Positions 15,133 through 23,240 are shown, counted from the stretch's first letter. The stretch is DNA of 29,193 nt from CAYPLH01 sp964411505 (GCA_964411505.1 CAYPLH010000049.1:1-29193), one strand, 5' to 3'. Numbers and translations are program-made. Notes: generated from the sequence alone by a model not told the origin.

Positions 15133-15968
15133 ACCCCCCTGTTAAGCCGATTCTCTACTTTATAACCAAAGGCGACAATAATATAAACAATAATGGCAAA
15201 AATAATTGCTCCGGTTGTTAGGTTTTGATAGTTTAATTTATGAAAATGGTTATTCATATAATGCTGGACAATATAAATGCTGGTATCGGGATATGCCCCA
15301 TACAAAAGGTATACTTCTTTAAATATTTTAAAGGAATTAACCATTGAAATAATAAATACAAAAAAAGTGGTGGGCAGCAGCAAAGGAAAAGTAATGTAAA
15401 GGTGCTTTTTCAGACCACTTGCACCATCCATCTCACTAGCTTCATATATTTCATGAGGGATGCTTAACAATCCGGAAATAAACAAAATCATATTATAACC
15501 GGCATTTTTCCATATAAAAAAGAGGTAGATCGGTATTTTATATGGTCCGCTGCTTTGAAACCATCCAATATTATTTATGAGATTTTTCATAATAAAGCTA
15601 TTTTCGCAGAAAAGTATCTGCCAGATAGCTACAATAGCTGCTGAAGGGAGTAATATAGGAATAACAAAAGCCATTCGGGCAAAGCGCATTCTATCTGACT
15701 GGTTAACCATTAATATTGCAAGTATGAATGAAACAAAAACAAGTATGGGTACCCCTACACCGGTAAACTCAAAGGTGTTTTTTAGCGCTAGCCTGAAATA
15801 CTCATTTTTGATTACCATAACAAAGTTAGATAATCCTACAAACTTTCTATTAAAGGTATTATCCACCATTGAAAAATAAAAGGAGTATAAAAATGGCGCA
15901 AGATAAAATAGCAAAAACCCTAAAAACCCCGGTACCAGGAGCCATAGCTGCTTTTTCTTGTAAGACAT
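15123..15968 (-). CDS. MalF-type carbohydrate ABC transporter permease
   Basis: A 281-residue membrane protein with six predicted helices, starting YKKKQLWLLVPGFLGFLLFYLAPFLYS, the usual opening of sugar-ABC MalF/UgpA permeases. The EAA loop is EASEMDGASGLKKHLYITFPLLLP at about residues 175-198. The ATG at 15968 follows GGAGGAG. It forms a translationally coupled pair with the MalG-type gene, and together they make the channel that would accept cargo from the binding lipoproteins encoded nearby. The gene lies 288 bases after a LuxR-type gene on the same strand. Confidence 0.9.
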   Translation of the reverse strand: MSYKKKQLWLLVPGFLGFLLFYLAPFLYSFYFSMVDNTFNRKFVGLSNFVMVIKNEYFRLALKNTFEFTGVGVPILVFVSFILAILMVNQSDRMRFARMAFVIPILLPSAAIVAIWQILFCENSFIMKNLINNIGWFQSSGPYKIPIYLFFIWKNAGYNMILFISGLLSIPHEIYEASEMDGASGLKKHLYITFPLLLPTTFFVFIISMVNSFKIFKEVYLLYGAYPDTSIYIVQHYMNNHFHKLNYQNLTTGAIIFAIIVYIIVAFGYKVENRLNRGVWG

Positions 15969-16224
15969 ACTATAATTCTCCTCCAGTTGGCAGTAGTTAT
16001 ATTATTATTGTATAGCTATAATCTTTCCTCAATTAACAATGTTTTGATAATAATAACATATATATAATAATATTTTACACTGTATTATAACAATATACAA
16101 GATATGTAAATAAAATAGTACTTTTCAACTTTCGAGCTAACACATTTACTTATTCCATCACCACTGAATAGATACAATGCTGTGTAACACAATTATGTGA
16201 TCGGTAGTTAACCTCTCCGATCTA

Positions 16225-16230
16225 CTACAT
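16225..16230 (-). promoter_or_regulatory. Half-site left of the CTACAT-N4-ATGTAG palindrome behind LuxR copy 1
   Basis: The context TCTACTACATNAAAAT occurs both here and at 22677-22692 just after the second LuxR gene. Here the second arm ATGTAG has decayed to ATAAAA, and no peptide gene follows. Confidence 0.35.
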
Positions 16231-16255
16231 AAAAATAAAAGCGCTTGCAAATCCC

Positions 16256-16462
16256 CTATATCACTTTTTTGCTTTTAAGTATAAATATTGCTTCGGTCAT
16301 ACAATTGACATTTAAAGTTTTGAAAAGCTTCTTTTTGTGGTATTTGACCGTATTAATACTGATGCCCATATTAATTGCAACTGATCGTTCGGTTTCTCCT
16401 GCAGATTGACGCTTAACTATTTCTTGTTGGCGTTTGGTGATATGTATATCAATATTTACCAC
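16256..16462 (-). CDS. LuxR/GerE-type DNA-binding solo (copy 1)
   Basis: A 68-residue protein made of only the GerE/LuxR helix-turn-helix: ITKRQQEIVKRQSAGETERSVAINMG then ISINTVKYHKKKLFKTLNV, closing with EAIFILKSKKVI. No receiver or autoinducer-binding domain is present. It is about 85% identical to the protein at 22711-22917, and the upstream DNA is duplicated too. The likely start is GTG at 16462, in the conserved GGGGTG; no separate ribosome binding site is obvious, so the start is uncertain. It has its own promoter. With no sensor domain it probably depends on a partner, on its own abundance or on an upstream signal (inference). It lies between the binding-protein genes and the permease genes, all on the same strand. 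Confidence 0.8.
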   Translation of the reverse strand: MVNIDIHITKRQQEIVKRQSAGETERSVAINMGISINTVKYHKKKLFKTLNVNCMTEAIFILKSKKVI

Positions 16463-16508
16463 CCCACAATTGATTTTACTATAATAGATACACTTTATAT
16501 TTATTTAC

Positions 16509-16543
16509 AACTATAGTTTACACAAGAAGAACAATTATGTCAA
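16509..16543 (-). promoter_or_regulatory. Promoter of LuxR copy 1 with AACTATAGTT palindrome
   Basis: TTGACA (16543-16538) and TAAACT (16520-16515) are 17 bases apart on the minus strand. The palindrome AACTATAGTT (16509-16518) overlaps the -10 box and is conserved at the second LuxR gene, so it is a candidate autoregulatory site. Confidence 0.6.
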
Positions 16544-16732
16544 TGTTTAGTTAATTACCATTATAACTATACTAGTGCTTCCGATCCAATCTGTTTTTCT
16601 CTTGTAATGGGTGTATTGCTTGTTGTATGCCACAATGAAGTTAGAATATATTGAAGTTCATGTTTTTAATATGATACTAAAAGCGAAAAGATTACAACGC
16701 CTTTCGCCTTAAACACACAAGGCATTATTGGC

Positions 16733-16897
16733 GTGGCATATAATAAAAAAAATAAAACATTTTATTATTTAAATCCCTTAGATGTTGGTTTTATCGATCC
16801 TGATACAAAAATTTCTCAGACTATAAAAAAGATTGAAGGTAACGATAGATTATACGCCCGGATAGAAACTAGCGGTGGCATAATGTATGTCATTTTC
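16733..16897 (+). pseudogene. Possible remnant of a propeller-like protein
   Basis: A 67-codon open frame (GTG start, to 16936) reads AYNKKNKTFYYLNPLDVGFIDPDTKI... then GNDRLYARIETSGGIMYVI, which has the feel of one beta-propeller blade. It has no ribosome binding site, and its 3' end runs antisense into the lipoprotein gene at 16898. It could be a broken gene or a chance frame; homology is not shown. Confidence 0.2.
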
Positions 16898-18874
16898 CTA
16901 TTCGCCAATGATCATTTTTGCCTTATCGTCAATTAATGTTACCGTATTATCCAATGATATTTTGTCACTCATATAATCTGATATTATTTTGAGCATAAAG
17001 TCTCTCAAATCCACATGATCTTGCTCTCTTTTACTATACCTAAACATACTTTTAAAGATTTCTATATTATTTTTATTAGAGATCCTTCCATATTTCTCAG
17101 GTATAGATGGATATAGGTTAATATCTTTATAGAAAGCTCTATCTGCAGGGACAGTTGAAGTCTGCACCTCTTTTGAACAATAAACAGATAGGAATTCTGC
17201 AGCCAAGTCTTTGTTTTTTGACTGACTATTAATACATAGCAAATATATCTGTGCAGAATATAATTTTTGCCCATCTAAAAGCGTCGGTGGATAGACTATA
17301 GCTTTATCTCCTAATGCTAATGAACATCTTTTCATACTAAAAAAAATGTTATCCTTCATTTTGGTGTTCATTATCGAACCACTTGCTATTAAGTCTTCAT
17401 TCCACATTTTTTTCCATAGTAATAGCAAATTTTTAAACTCATCATTATTGAATGAAGCTGTTCCTGCAGCTAAATCTACATAAGCGCAATTATATTGTTG
17501 TAAAAAGGCAGGGTATCTGGCTTGACCTTCAAAAATATATGTATCTTTAATCCCATCACCGTTAATGTCCCTGCGTGCAATCTTTGCATATTCATAAAAA
17601 TCATACCAATCCCAATTTTCATCAGGTAATTCAAGGTTTAACTTGTCCAATAGCTCCTGGTTAGCCTCCCATGCGAATATGTCAACATACATCGGAACCC
17701 CAACTAGTTTGTTGTTATATGTACACAAACTCTCAATGCCATAAAACATATTCGCAAAATTTTCTTTAATATTTTGATATTCGTCTAATGTAATAACGGC
17801 ACCGCTTCTGACGAAATCATTAAATAAATAATTTTCCACATAGATTATATCTATATCTTTATCTCCGGCCATGATAGAAATTTTCAAATCATCGAGACTT
17901 TTTGTTCTATAAATAATATCACACTCGGGATTAGCTTTTTTAAATAATTCCTCTGCCTTATTAAATTCAGAATCAATAGAAATTCGAGAGATAATTGTAA
18001 GGGTGTCTTTTGATTTTGTTGCTGCAGTGTCCTTGCTAATATGAAATATTCTATCATCCTTTGTGTCTAATAGATAAAATGAATCTGTATTGCTAATTAT
18101 TTTATAAAATACAAATCCAGTATAGCTACTTAAATCAATTAGCTTTTCAGTTTCATTGTTTTTTATATCATATCTATATATTTTGCAGTCGGCTGTGCAA
18201 TACAAACAGTTGTCGTTTTTATCATACGTAAGATCAGAGCAATACAGGTTGTTTTTAATCTCTTCAATTATTTCGCCCTTTTCATAGTCGTAAATAATAA
18301 ACCTGTTTTGACTTGTTCCCCTTGATACACCAGCAATTAACGTATTATCTTTATAAACGGAAAATACATCTATGTTTTCTAAGTCTCTATGATTTATGCT
18401 GGTCATGTTTTTGGTATTCAAGTTTAATATGGATAAGTATCTTTTATTAGACGTTGTATCATATTGATGGAATATAAGATTATTATTTAAATATTCAAAT
18501 TTTTCAACATTGCTTGTGCTTATCGGTATTTCTTGTTTTGGTGATCCTTTCAAACTATATTCTTTAATTACGTCACTGTTGTTCCCTCTATCAAGAGCAT
18601 ACAAACTATCACTACTAATCGCCAATTTGGTACAAAACTGCAAACCCTTTATTTCAGATTTTTTACTTCCATTCCTATCGGTAATTAAAATGTGCTCTTT
18701 ATCTGCAATATAAATATTATTTCCATTTGTGACGGCATCGAACAAATCATATGTATTGAGTTCGCTTATAATGTTAATCCCACCGGATTCCTCATTCATT
18801 GTAATGTTTGTATTATCAGAGCCGCATGAACACATTGTTAGTAATAAAATTAAAGTGATTATTACCATTTTCAC
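16898..18874 (-). CDS. Propeller-fused solute-binding lipoprotein 1
   Basis: A 658-residue lipoprotein. The signal peptide ends in the lipobox MCSC, with Cys17 as the lipidated residue. Residues ~30-285 form repeats resembling beta-propeller blades (NNIYIADKEHILITDRNG; SLYALDRGNNSDVIKEYSLKG; DNCLYCTADCKIYRYD). Residues ~288-658 are a sugar-ABC-type solute-binding domain (TLTIISRISIDSEFNKAEELFKK..., DIIYVENYLFNDFV, ...NLYPSIPEKYG), with an EF-hand-like loop DINGDGIKDTY near 435. The start is GTG at 18874, 9 bases after AAGGAG; a TTG three codons earlier is less likely. It is the closest paralog of the protein at 27081. It follows the next lipoprotein gene in tandem, 69 bases downstream, and is probably co-transcribed with it. 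Confidence 0.82.
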   Translation of the reverse strand: MKMVIITLILLLTMCSCGSDNTNITMNEESGGINIISELNTYDLFDAVTNGNNIYIADKEHILITDRNGSKKSEIKGLQFCTKLAISSDSLYALDRGNNSDVIKEYSLKGSPKQEIPISTSNVEKFEYLNNNLIFHQYDTTSNKRYLSILNLNTKNMTSINHRDLENIDVFSVYKDNTLIAGVSRGTSQNRFIIYDYEKGEIIEEIKNNLYCSDLTYDKNDNCLYCTADCKIYRYDIKNNETEKLIDLSSYTGFVFYKIISNTDSFYLLDTKDDRIFHISKDTAATKSKDTLTIISRISIDSEFNKAEELFKKANPECDIIYRTKSLDDLKISIMAGDKDIDIIYVENYLFNDFVRSGAVITLDEYQNIKENFANMFYGIESLCTYNNKLVGVPMYVDIFAWEANQELLDKLNLELPDENWDWYDFYEYAKIARRDINGDGIKDTYIFEGQARYPAFLQQYNCAYVDLAAGTASFNNDEFKNLLLLWKKMWNEDLIASGSIMNTKMKDNIFFSMKRCSLALGDKAIVYPPTLLDGQKLYSAQIYLLCINSQSKNKDLAAEFLSVYCSKEVQTSTVPADRAFYKDINLYPSIPEKYGRISNKNNIEIFKSMFRYSKREQDHVDLRDFMLKIISDYMSDKISLDNTVTLIDDKAKMIIGE

Positions 18875-18943
18875 CAAAACCAACTCCTTTTAAATATTAT
18901 TTACAGTTATTGTAATTTGCTTCAAACAATTTATTGTTCATAT

Positions 18944-20938
18944 TTATTCACCTACTATTAACTGTGCTTTTTCATCTATTAATTTCGCTGCCTGCTCCGC
19001 AGTTAGCCCCCCGTCCAAATAGCTTTCAATGGTATTACCGATATAAAAAAACAGGTCTGAATTGTGCTCTCTTCTCCTGCTATTATTAAGCATTAATTCA
19101 TAAATATTATAATTGCTTTCATTTGAAAACCCTTTGATACGCTGTGACATAGGTTTTTCATACTTGCTTATATCTTTATATAAAGTAGGTATGAAACCAG
19201 TGTATGCAGTTTGTACTTCGCTTGATAAATACTCAGCCAGAAAGTTTGCTGAAAGGTGCTTATTACTGCTATATTTGTTTATACACAACAGATCAACTAT
19301 TGCCGGATAAAGTGTATCTTCGCCATTAATTTTTGGCGGGGATACCAGAGAACTATTATTCTCCAACAATGTAATTGCTTTTTCCTTAAAAATTATATTA
19401 TTATCATCACTAATGTTTAAAAATCTATTATTGTTCTCAATCTCAACGAGTAGCTGTTCCTCCCATATCTTTTTCCACAATTTTAATAAACTGATAAATG
19501 TGGAATTATTGTATGAGGCTTTCCCTTCAAGCAAATTTAGATATTTAGTGTTATATTGTTCAAGAAAAAGTGGGATCTTTCTCGCTGACTTTAGCATGTA
19601 TATATCAGGTTTTCCATCACCATCTAAATCCTGGTTAACTCTTCTTGCATATTCCAGAAAGTCTTCCCAATCCCATTCTTTTGAAGGGTATTCAAGACAT
19701 ATCTGTTCAGCGATTTCAATATTCATTACCCAAGTGTTTAAAGTAAACCTGACTGGAACTCCTGCAAAGATTCCTCCAATTTGACTGTTATCCTTTGCCC
19801 CTTCAAACAAAAAATCAAATTTTTCAGTAATGTTATTAAAAACATTTAAATCCTGCAGAGCGTTATTTTCAATAAAAAAAGTACACTCATCACTATAAAG
19901 ATAAAACAAGTCAAATTCACCCTCTCGAGCCATGATTTTTGTTTTCAATGCTGCATGATAATTTTCGCCCGGTATATGTGAAAATCTAACTTGAGCACCG
20001 GGTGTTTTTTTCATGAGTAGGGCAACAGCTTTCTTTATATTTGGATTATCTCCAAACGAAGGAACTGATGTTAAAATTGTAATAGTATTGGTTTTTTCTT
20101 TTGATATCTCCTTATTTATTGTATAAATAGTACTGTGGTGCATATCCATTATATAACAAATATCGTGTCTGACAACAACCTTATAGAATATGCCATTATC
20201 CTCTGAAATGAACAATATCTCATCCTGTTCCAGTGTTTTATCTATTCGCTTAAGACAGTTATTAGAAATAAAATAAATCATATCATCTTCATTGTTGTAA
20301 TATATATCAGTGACACTGCTGTTAATAACCTTTTGTGCAATTATCTCATTATATATATAATTATACGTCAGTATTTCAAACCCCTTCTCAGTCTCTATAG
20401 AAACATATAGAGTATTATCGTCATGGACTGAAAAGCTTATAACATTGTCTAATGGTATTTTCTCTGTAACTCTTTTATCCAAGTTGAGGGTAGTGATAAA
20501 CCTTTTATCACTTTCACCGGATTCCTGGTGCAGTACAAATAAATATTTCCCAAAGCGTTCAATTTTAAATGAATAGGGAATGATTACATCATATTCATCA
20601 ATTAATTTCCCGTCCATGGTTAAAGATTTTATTGCCTGCCCACCTTTATCCATAATAAATAATGTGTTTTCGTTTATATCAACATTAGTACAAAATTCTA
20701 TTGTCTCTTTTATAGATCCAATTTTACATCCATTATTGTCAAAAATATATATTTCTTCTTTATCAGGCACATAAATATTGTTGCTGCCATCAACAGAAAT
20801 ATCATAAAAATTATAAATACAATCAACACTAAATTTTCCATTTTTATCCTGGTTATTTGTAACTGAAATCTTTGCAGGCGTACCACACGACATAAGAAAT
20901 ATAATAAAACTAAGTATAATAATAGTGTACCTTTTCAT
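18944..20938 (-). CDS. Propeller-fused solute-binding lipoprotein 2
   Basis: A 664-residue lipoprotein with lipobox LMSC (Cys18). The propeller-like part (about 40-290) starts with NNIYVPDKEEIYIFDNNG and includes NTLFIMDKGGQAIKSLTMDGK. The binding domain starts at NTITILTSVPSFGDNPNIKKAVALLMK and carries the loop DLDGDGKPDIY, then LLCINKYSSNKHLSANFLAEYLSSEVQTAY. It ends AAKLIDEKAQLIVGE like its paralogs. ATG 20938 follows AAGGAGTG. Of the full-length paralogs, its binding domain is the most similar to the truncated protein at 9675. As a lipid-anchored protein outside the membrane it could bind a saccharide or peptide ligand; ligand specificity cannot be read from the sequence. Confidence 0.82.
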   Translation of the reverse strand: MKRYTIIILSFIIFLMSCGTPAKISVTNNQDKNGKFSVDCIYNFYDISVDGSNNIYVPDKEEIYIFDNNGCKIGSIKETIEFCTNVDINENTLFIMDKGGQAIKSLTMDGKLIDEYDVIIPYSFKIERFGKYLFVLHQESGESDKRFITTLNLDKRVTEKIPLDNVISFSVHDDNTLYVSIETEKGFEILTYNYIYNEIIAQKVINSSVTDIYYNNEDDMIYFISNNCLKRIDKTLEQDEILFISEDNGIFYKVVVRHDICYIMDMHHSTIYTINKEISKEKTNTITILTSVPSFGDNPNIKKAVALLMKKTPGAQVRFSHIPGENYHAALKTKIMAREGEFDLFYLYSDECTFFIENNALQDLNVFNNITEKFDFLFEGAKDNSQIGGIFAGVPVRFTLNTWVMNIEIAEQICLEYPSKEWDWEDFLEYARRVNQDLDGDGKPDIYMLKSARKIPLFLEQYNTKYLNLLEGKASYNNSTFISLLKLWKKIWEEQLLVEIENNNRFLNISDDNNIIFKEKAITLLENNSSLVSPPKINGEDTLYPAIVDLLCINKYSSNKHLSANFLAEYLSSEVQTAYTGFIPTLYKDISKYEKPMSQRIKGFSNESNYNIYELMLNNSRRREHNSDLFFYIGNTIESYLDGGLTAEQAAKLIDEKAQLIVGE

Positions 20939-20958
20939 AAATAATCACTCCTTCTCAA

Positions 20959-20986
20959 TAAATATCTTGTTACAAACACCTGTAAA
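20959..20986 (-). promoter_or_regulatory. Possible promoter of the tandem lipoprotein genes
   Basis: TTTACA (20986-20981) and TATTTA (20964-20959) with a 16-base spacer on the minus strand. A start near 20952 would leave only a very short leader containing the AAGGAG site. Confidence 0.3.
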
Positions 20987-21086
20987 GGTAAAGTATTTGA
21001 TGCATAAACTTACTAAAGATTATTTTCTGATTTACTCTTGCATAGCCACTAAACTTTTTTCATTAGTGTTAAAGCTGCCTTGTTTT

Positions 21087-21587
21087 TTAATACAAATGGT
21101 TACTGCTATCATGTAAATAACGTATATTAGTACTCATATACTTAATATAATTAATTGTATACTTGTTCCAGGCAACTTGCTTTAAATAGAACTCTAATTC
21201 TATATCAGATTTTTGTACCTCATTTTTCTTACCATCCTCTAAAAGTGTTGTTACTTTTGCATTAACAACAGTAATATCATTCCTTTTTTTTATATTACTA
21301 ATATTACAACCTGTAATATTGCACTTTAAAAGATTGTTTTTATAATTATTTAAATAAATTCCATTGAGTTTATGCACTTTTAGGTAGTTCAAAAATGTTT
21401 CATCAAGCATTTGATTCAAGAGTATATAATTTTTCTCAACATCATTGTAATCTGTATTATACCTAAAGGAAATATACTTTGAAACTACTTCGCTTGGTAT
21501 TATATTATTTGTATAGTAATTATAAATAAATAACAGAAAACTCCCGAAGCCTACAATGTATAAACAAGTTAAAGCACGTTTTCTCAT
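21087..21587 (-). CDS. Membrane-anchored extracellular protein of unknown function
   Basis: A 166-residue protein with one N-terminal hydrophobic segment (residues ~5-22, after MRKRA) and a hydrophilic extracellular domain rich in Asn, Tyr and Lys; two cysteines lie near 92 and 97. I do not recognise the family. The C-terminal half (CNISNIKKRNDITVVNAKV..., IELEFYLKQVAWNKYTINYIKYMS) resembles the 91-codon remnant at 23552-23827, and both lie directly before a propeller-fused lipoprotein gene. ATG 21587 is chosen because GAGGTG lies 9 bases upstream; a GTG four codons earlier is the alternative. It might be an accessory or immunity-like partner of the lipoprotein (inference from position only). 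Confidence 0.6.
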   Translation of the reverse strand: MRKRALTCLYIVGFGSFLLFIYNYYTNNIIPSEVVSKYISFRYNTDYNDVEKNYILLNQMLDETFLNYLKVHKLNGIYLNNYKNNLLKCNITGCNISNIKKRNDITVVNAKVTTLLEDGKKNEVQKSDIELEFYLKQVAWNKYTINYIKYMSTNIRYLHDSSNHLY

Positions 21588-21778
21588 ATTAGGAAACACC
21601 TCATTTTAAATTTCATGCTAGCATATAAATTATGAGTGAATAGTATTTTATACTATTTATACCACTTTAGCAGTATTACATATTAAGAGCTATAAGAAGA
21701 AACCTTTTAATGAATCTGCATTTTGACACGTAAGAAAGCAGATTTTTCCCAATAGATGGATTTATATTGAATATACCC

Positions 21779-22060
21779 GTGCGGTGGAGCCGCAGTTCCA
21801 GCGAATCAGAAACCGATTGTACCGTCTGAACCAATAAGTGTTTACCGCGAAAGCCTCTTGATAACGAGTGATGGAATATGAAGCTTTACCGCTAGGTACC
21901 AACCATCTTTAAAGCACTGCCCCTTTGTTCAGCATGCAACACGCCAGTAGAGGCTCATTGTCAAGAGGACCGCGGAATAAATGTGAAAAACAGAACTGCG
22001 GTTTCTAACTGAATGGAATAGTGGTTTCCGAATACGAACAGTTGGTGTAATCTTAACCGG
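21779..22060 (+). mobile_element. Structured, relatively GC-rich element: probable group II intron 5' fragment (domain I)
   Basis: The segment starts with GTGCG, the 5' consensus of group II introns, and is much less AT-rich than its surroundings. Long-range pairings are visible: CCGCAGTTC (21790-21798) with GAACTGCGG (21993-22001), and CCTCTTGATAA (21854-21864) with TTGTCAAGAGG (21958-21968), with GCGAAAGC at 21847-21854. No domain V, reverse transcriptase or 3' end is found, so it would be a 5' fragment. Another structured RNA cannot be excluded. It sits between the 8-Cys peptide gene and the anchored-protein gene of the minus-strand module. Confidence 0.45.
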
Positions 22061-22288
22061 AATACTGATTTATATTTAGTTCTGTTAAATATTCAATAAT
22101 AATTCAATTATTAACATTACTTGCCATTTTCTTGGCTGTCTTCTCGTAACTAAATTGTGTTCTAAAGGTACAGTTTATAAATTCACAAAATTGAAACTAC
22201 CTTTTAACATTATTCTCTTAACAAATAGTAATTAAGTGAAGTAGAGAGCATACAGAAACCTATATGCCCTCTGCAAACACACATAACT

Positions 22289-22609
22289 TTAGTAAGGGCA
22301 ATCATTTGTTTCTGGATAGTTACTACATTTGTAATTAGGATGCTCAGTCCAACATCTGTGGGTGCCCATGTCCTCTAAATATTCTTGGCAATCCCAACAC
22401 CATTTTTCGTCATAAGTATAATATATAACCGCTTCACAAAATCCAAAAAGCCAGATATGTGGGCTGTATAGGTAGCTTGACCATCTACCACTTGTTTCTT
22501 CTCCACATCTCATTACTGTGGACGAATGTGGGCAGCTAGCGATAGTTGGAATTACGGCATATGTAAGTAAAAAAGCAACTACTAATATTGCACTAACTAT
22601 TTTTTTCAC
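22289..22609 (-). CDS. Secreted 8-cysteine peptide A
   Basis: A 106-residue precursor with a Sec signal peptide (residues 1-25, MKKIVSAILVVAFLLTYAVI then PTIAS) and a mature part of about 81 residues. Cysteines at 26, 35, 58, 71, 74, 86, 95 and 104; His28, His84 and His90; it ends CPY. All eight cysteines, the three histidines, the THRC motif and the CPY end align with peptide B at 23268. The CxxC plus His pattern allows either disulfides or a zinc site. GTG 22609 follows GGAGGTGAT. It is preceded by a 13 bp hairpin and a CTACAT-N4-ATGTAG box. No known bacteriocin or toxin family is recognised; a secreted signal or antimicrobial peptide is a hypothesis. Confidence 0.8.
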   Translation of the reverse strand: MKKIVSAILVVAFLLTYAVIPTIASCPHSSTVMRCGEETSGRWSSYLYSPHIWLFGFCEAVIYYTYDEKWCWDCQEYLEDMGTHRCWTEHPNYKCSNYPETNDCPY

Positions 22610-22623
22610 AAAATCACCTCCCG

Positions 22624-22654
22624 TATATTATTGAAGCCGGTCTTCAATAATATA
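22624..22654 (-). promoter_or_regulatory. 13 bp hairpin in the leader of peptide A
   Basis: TATATTATTGAAG (22624-22636) pairs with CTTCAATAATATA (22642-22654) around the 5-base loop CCGGT, directly upstream of GGGAGGTGAT. The core TTGAAG...CTTCAA is shared with the leader of peptide B. Confidence 0.6.
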
Positions 22655-22680
22655 ATATACATAATTACTAAAAATATCTA

Positions 22681-22696
22681 CTACATGAAAATGTAG
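22681..22696 (-). promoter_or_regulatory. CTACAT-N4-ATGTAG box upstream of peptide A
   Basis: A perfect 6+6 inverted repeat with 4-base spacer, ending 72 bases before the peptide start, where the -35 element would lie. An identical box precedes peptide B at nearly the same distance (75 bases). Candidate LuxR-type operator; binding is inferred. Confidence 0.6.
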
Positions 22697-22710
22697 CCAT
22701 TTTGAATCCG

Positions 22711-22917
22711 CTATATAACTTTTTTGTTCTTAAGTATAAATATTGCTTCGGGCATACAATTTACATTTAATGTTTTGAAAAGTTTCTTTTTGTGATATCT
22801 GACAGTATTAATACTGATGCCCATATGAATTGCAACCGATTGTTCAGTTTCACCGGTAGCTTGACGTTTAACTATTTCTTGTTGGCGTTTGGTTATATGC
22901 GTATCAATAATTAACAC
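22711..22917 (-). CDS. LuxR/GerE-type DNA-binding solo (copy 2)
   Basis: A 68-residue helix-turn-helix protein: ITKRQQEIVKRQATGETEQSVAIHMG then ISINTVRYHKKKLFKTLNV, ending EAIFILKNKKVI. It differs from copy 1 at only about ten positions. The frame is open upstream to 22965, but GTG 22917 aligns with the copy 1 start and with the homologous GGGGTG, so the shorter form is chosen. It lies between the two divergent 8-Cys peptide genes, both of which have the CTACAT box, and 102 bases before peptide A on the same strand. This placement makes it the natural regulator of both peptides (inference). Confidence 0.8.
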   Translation of the reverse strand: MLIIDTHITKRQQEIVKRQATGETEQSVAIHMGISINTVRYHKKKLFKTLNVNCMPEAIFILKNKKVI

Positions 22918-22963
22918 CCCACAATGAATTTGACTATAATAGTTACACTTTGAATTTGTTAAC

Positions 22964-22997
22964 AACTATAGTTTATCAAAAAAAATAATTTTGTCAA
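22964..22997 (-). promoter_or_regulatory. Promoter of LuxR copy 2 with AACTATAGTT palindrome
   Basis: TTGACA (22997-22992) and TAAACT (22975-22970) with a 16-base spacer; AACTATAGTT at 22964-22973. The arrangement and flanks match copy 1, so the promoter was duplicated with the gene. From here to the CTACAT box at 23178 no feature is recognised. Confidence 0.55.
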
Positions 22998-23177
22998 TAT
23001 TTAGATAAGTGCCTGTGCCAACCCAAAATCCGACTGTGACAAGCGTAGAATTTCAATTTGCAAAGTAAATGCAACTTTATAGAACGTGCTGTTAAGCTTG
23101 CTCTAACTTAGGCGGAAGTCTTTTCATTATAAGATTTCCTGATATATTCTAGGACTTACAGACATGTGTGAATAATA

Positions 23178-23193
23178 CTACATTTTTATGTAG
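23178..23193 (+). promoter_or_regulatory. CTACAT-N4-ATGTAG box upstream of peptide B
   Basis: CTACATTTTTATGTAG, extended by one pair to an 18 bp palindrome (23177-23194). A TATATT at 23211-23216 lies 17 bases after it, so the second arm occupies the -35 position, as for class II-type activator sites of LuxR-family proteins. Confidence 0.6.
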
Positions 23194-23225
23194 TTGAAAA
23201 TACTTGAAAGTATATTAAAATACAA

Positions 23226-23240
23226 TTGAAGGACCTTCAA
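23226..23240 (+). promoter_or_regulatory. TTGAAGG/CCTTCAA hairpin in the leader of peptide B
   Basis: A 7+7 inverted repeat with a single central base, 14 bases before GGAGGT. It occupies the same place relative to box, ribosome binding site and start as the longer hairpin of peptide A. Confidence 0.5.

Noticed and set aside
19413..19784. 123-codon plus-strand frame
   Set aside because: Antisense to lipoprotein 2, with no ribosome binding site.
21779..22060. Protein-coding remnant in the GC-richer stretch
   Set aside because: Frames checked by eye are interrupted by stops, while long complementary segments favour a structured RNA.
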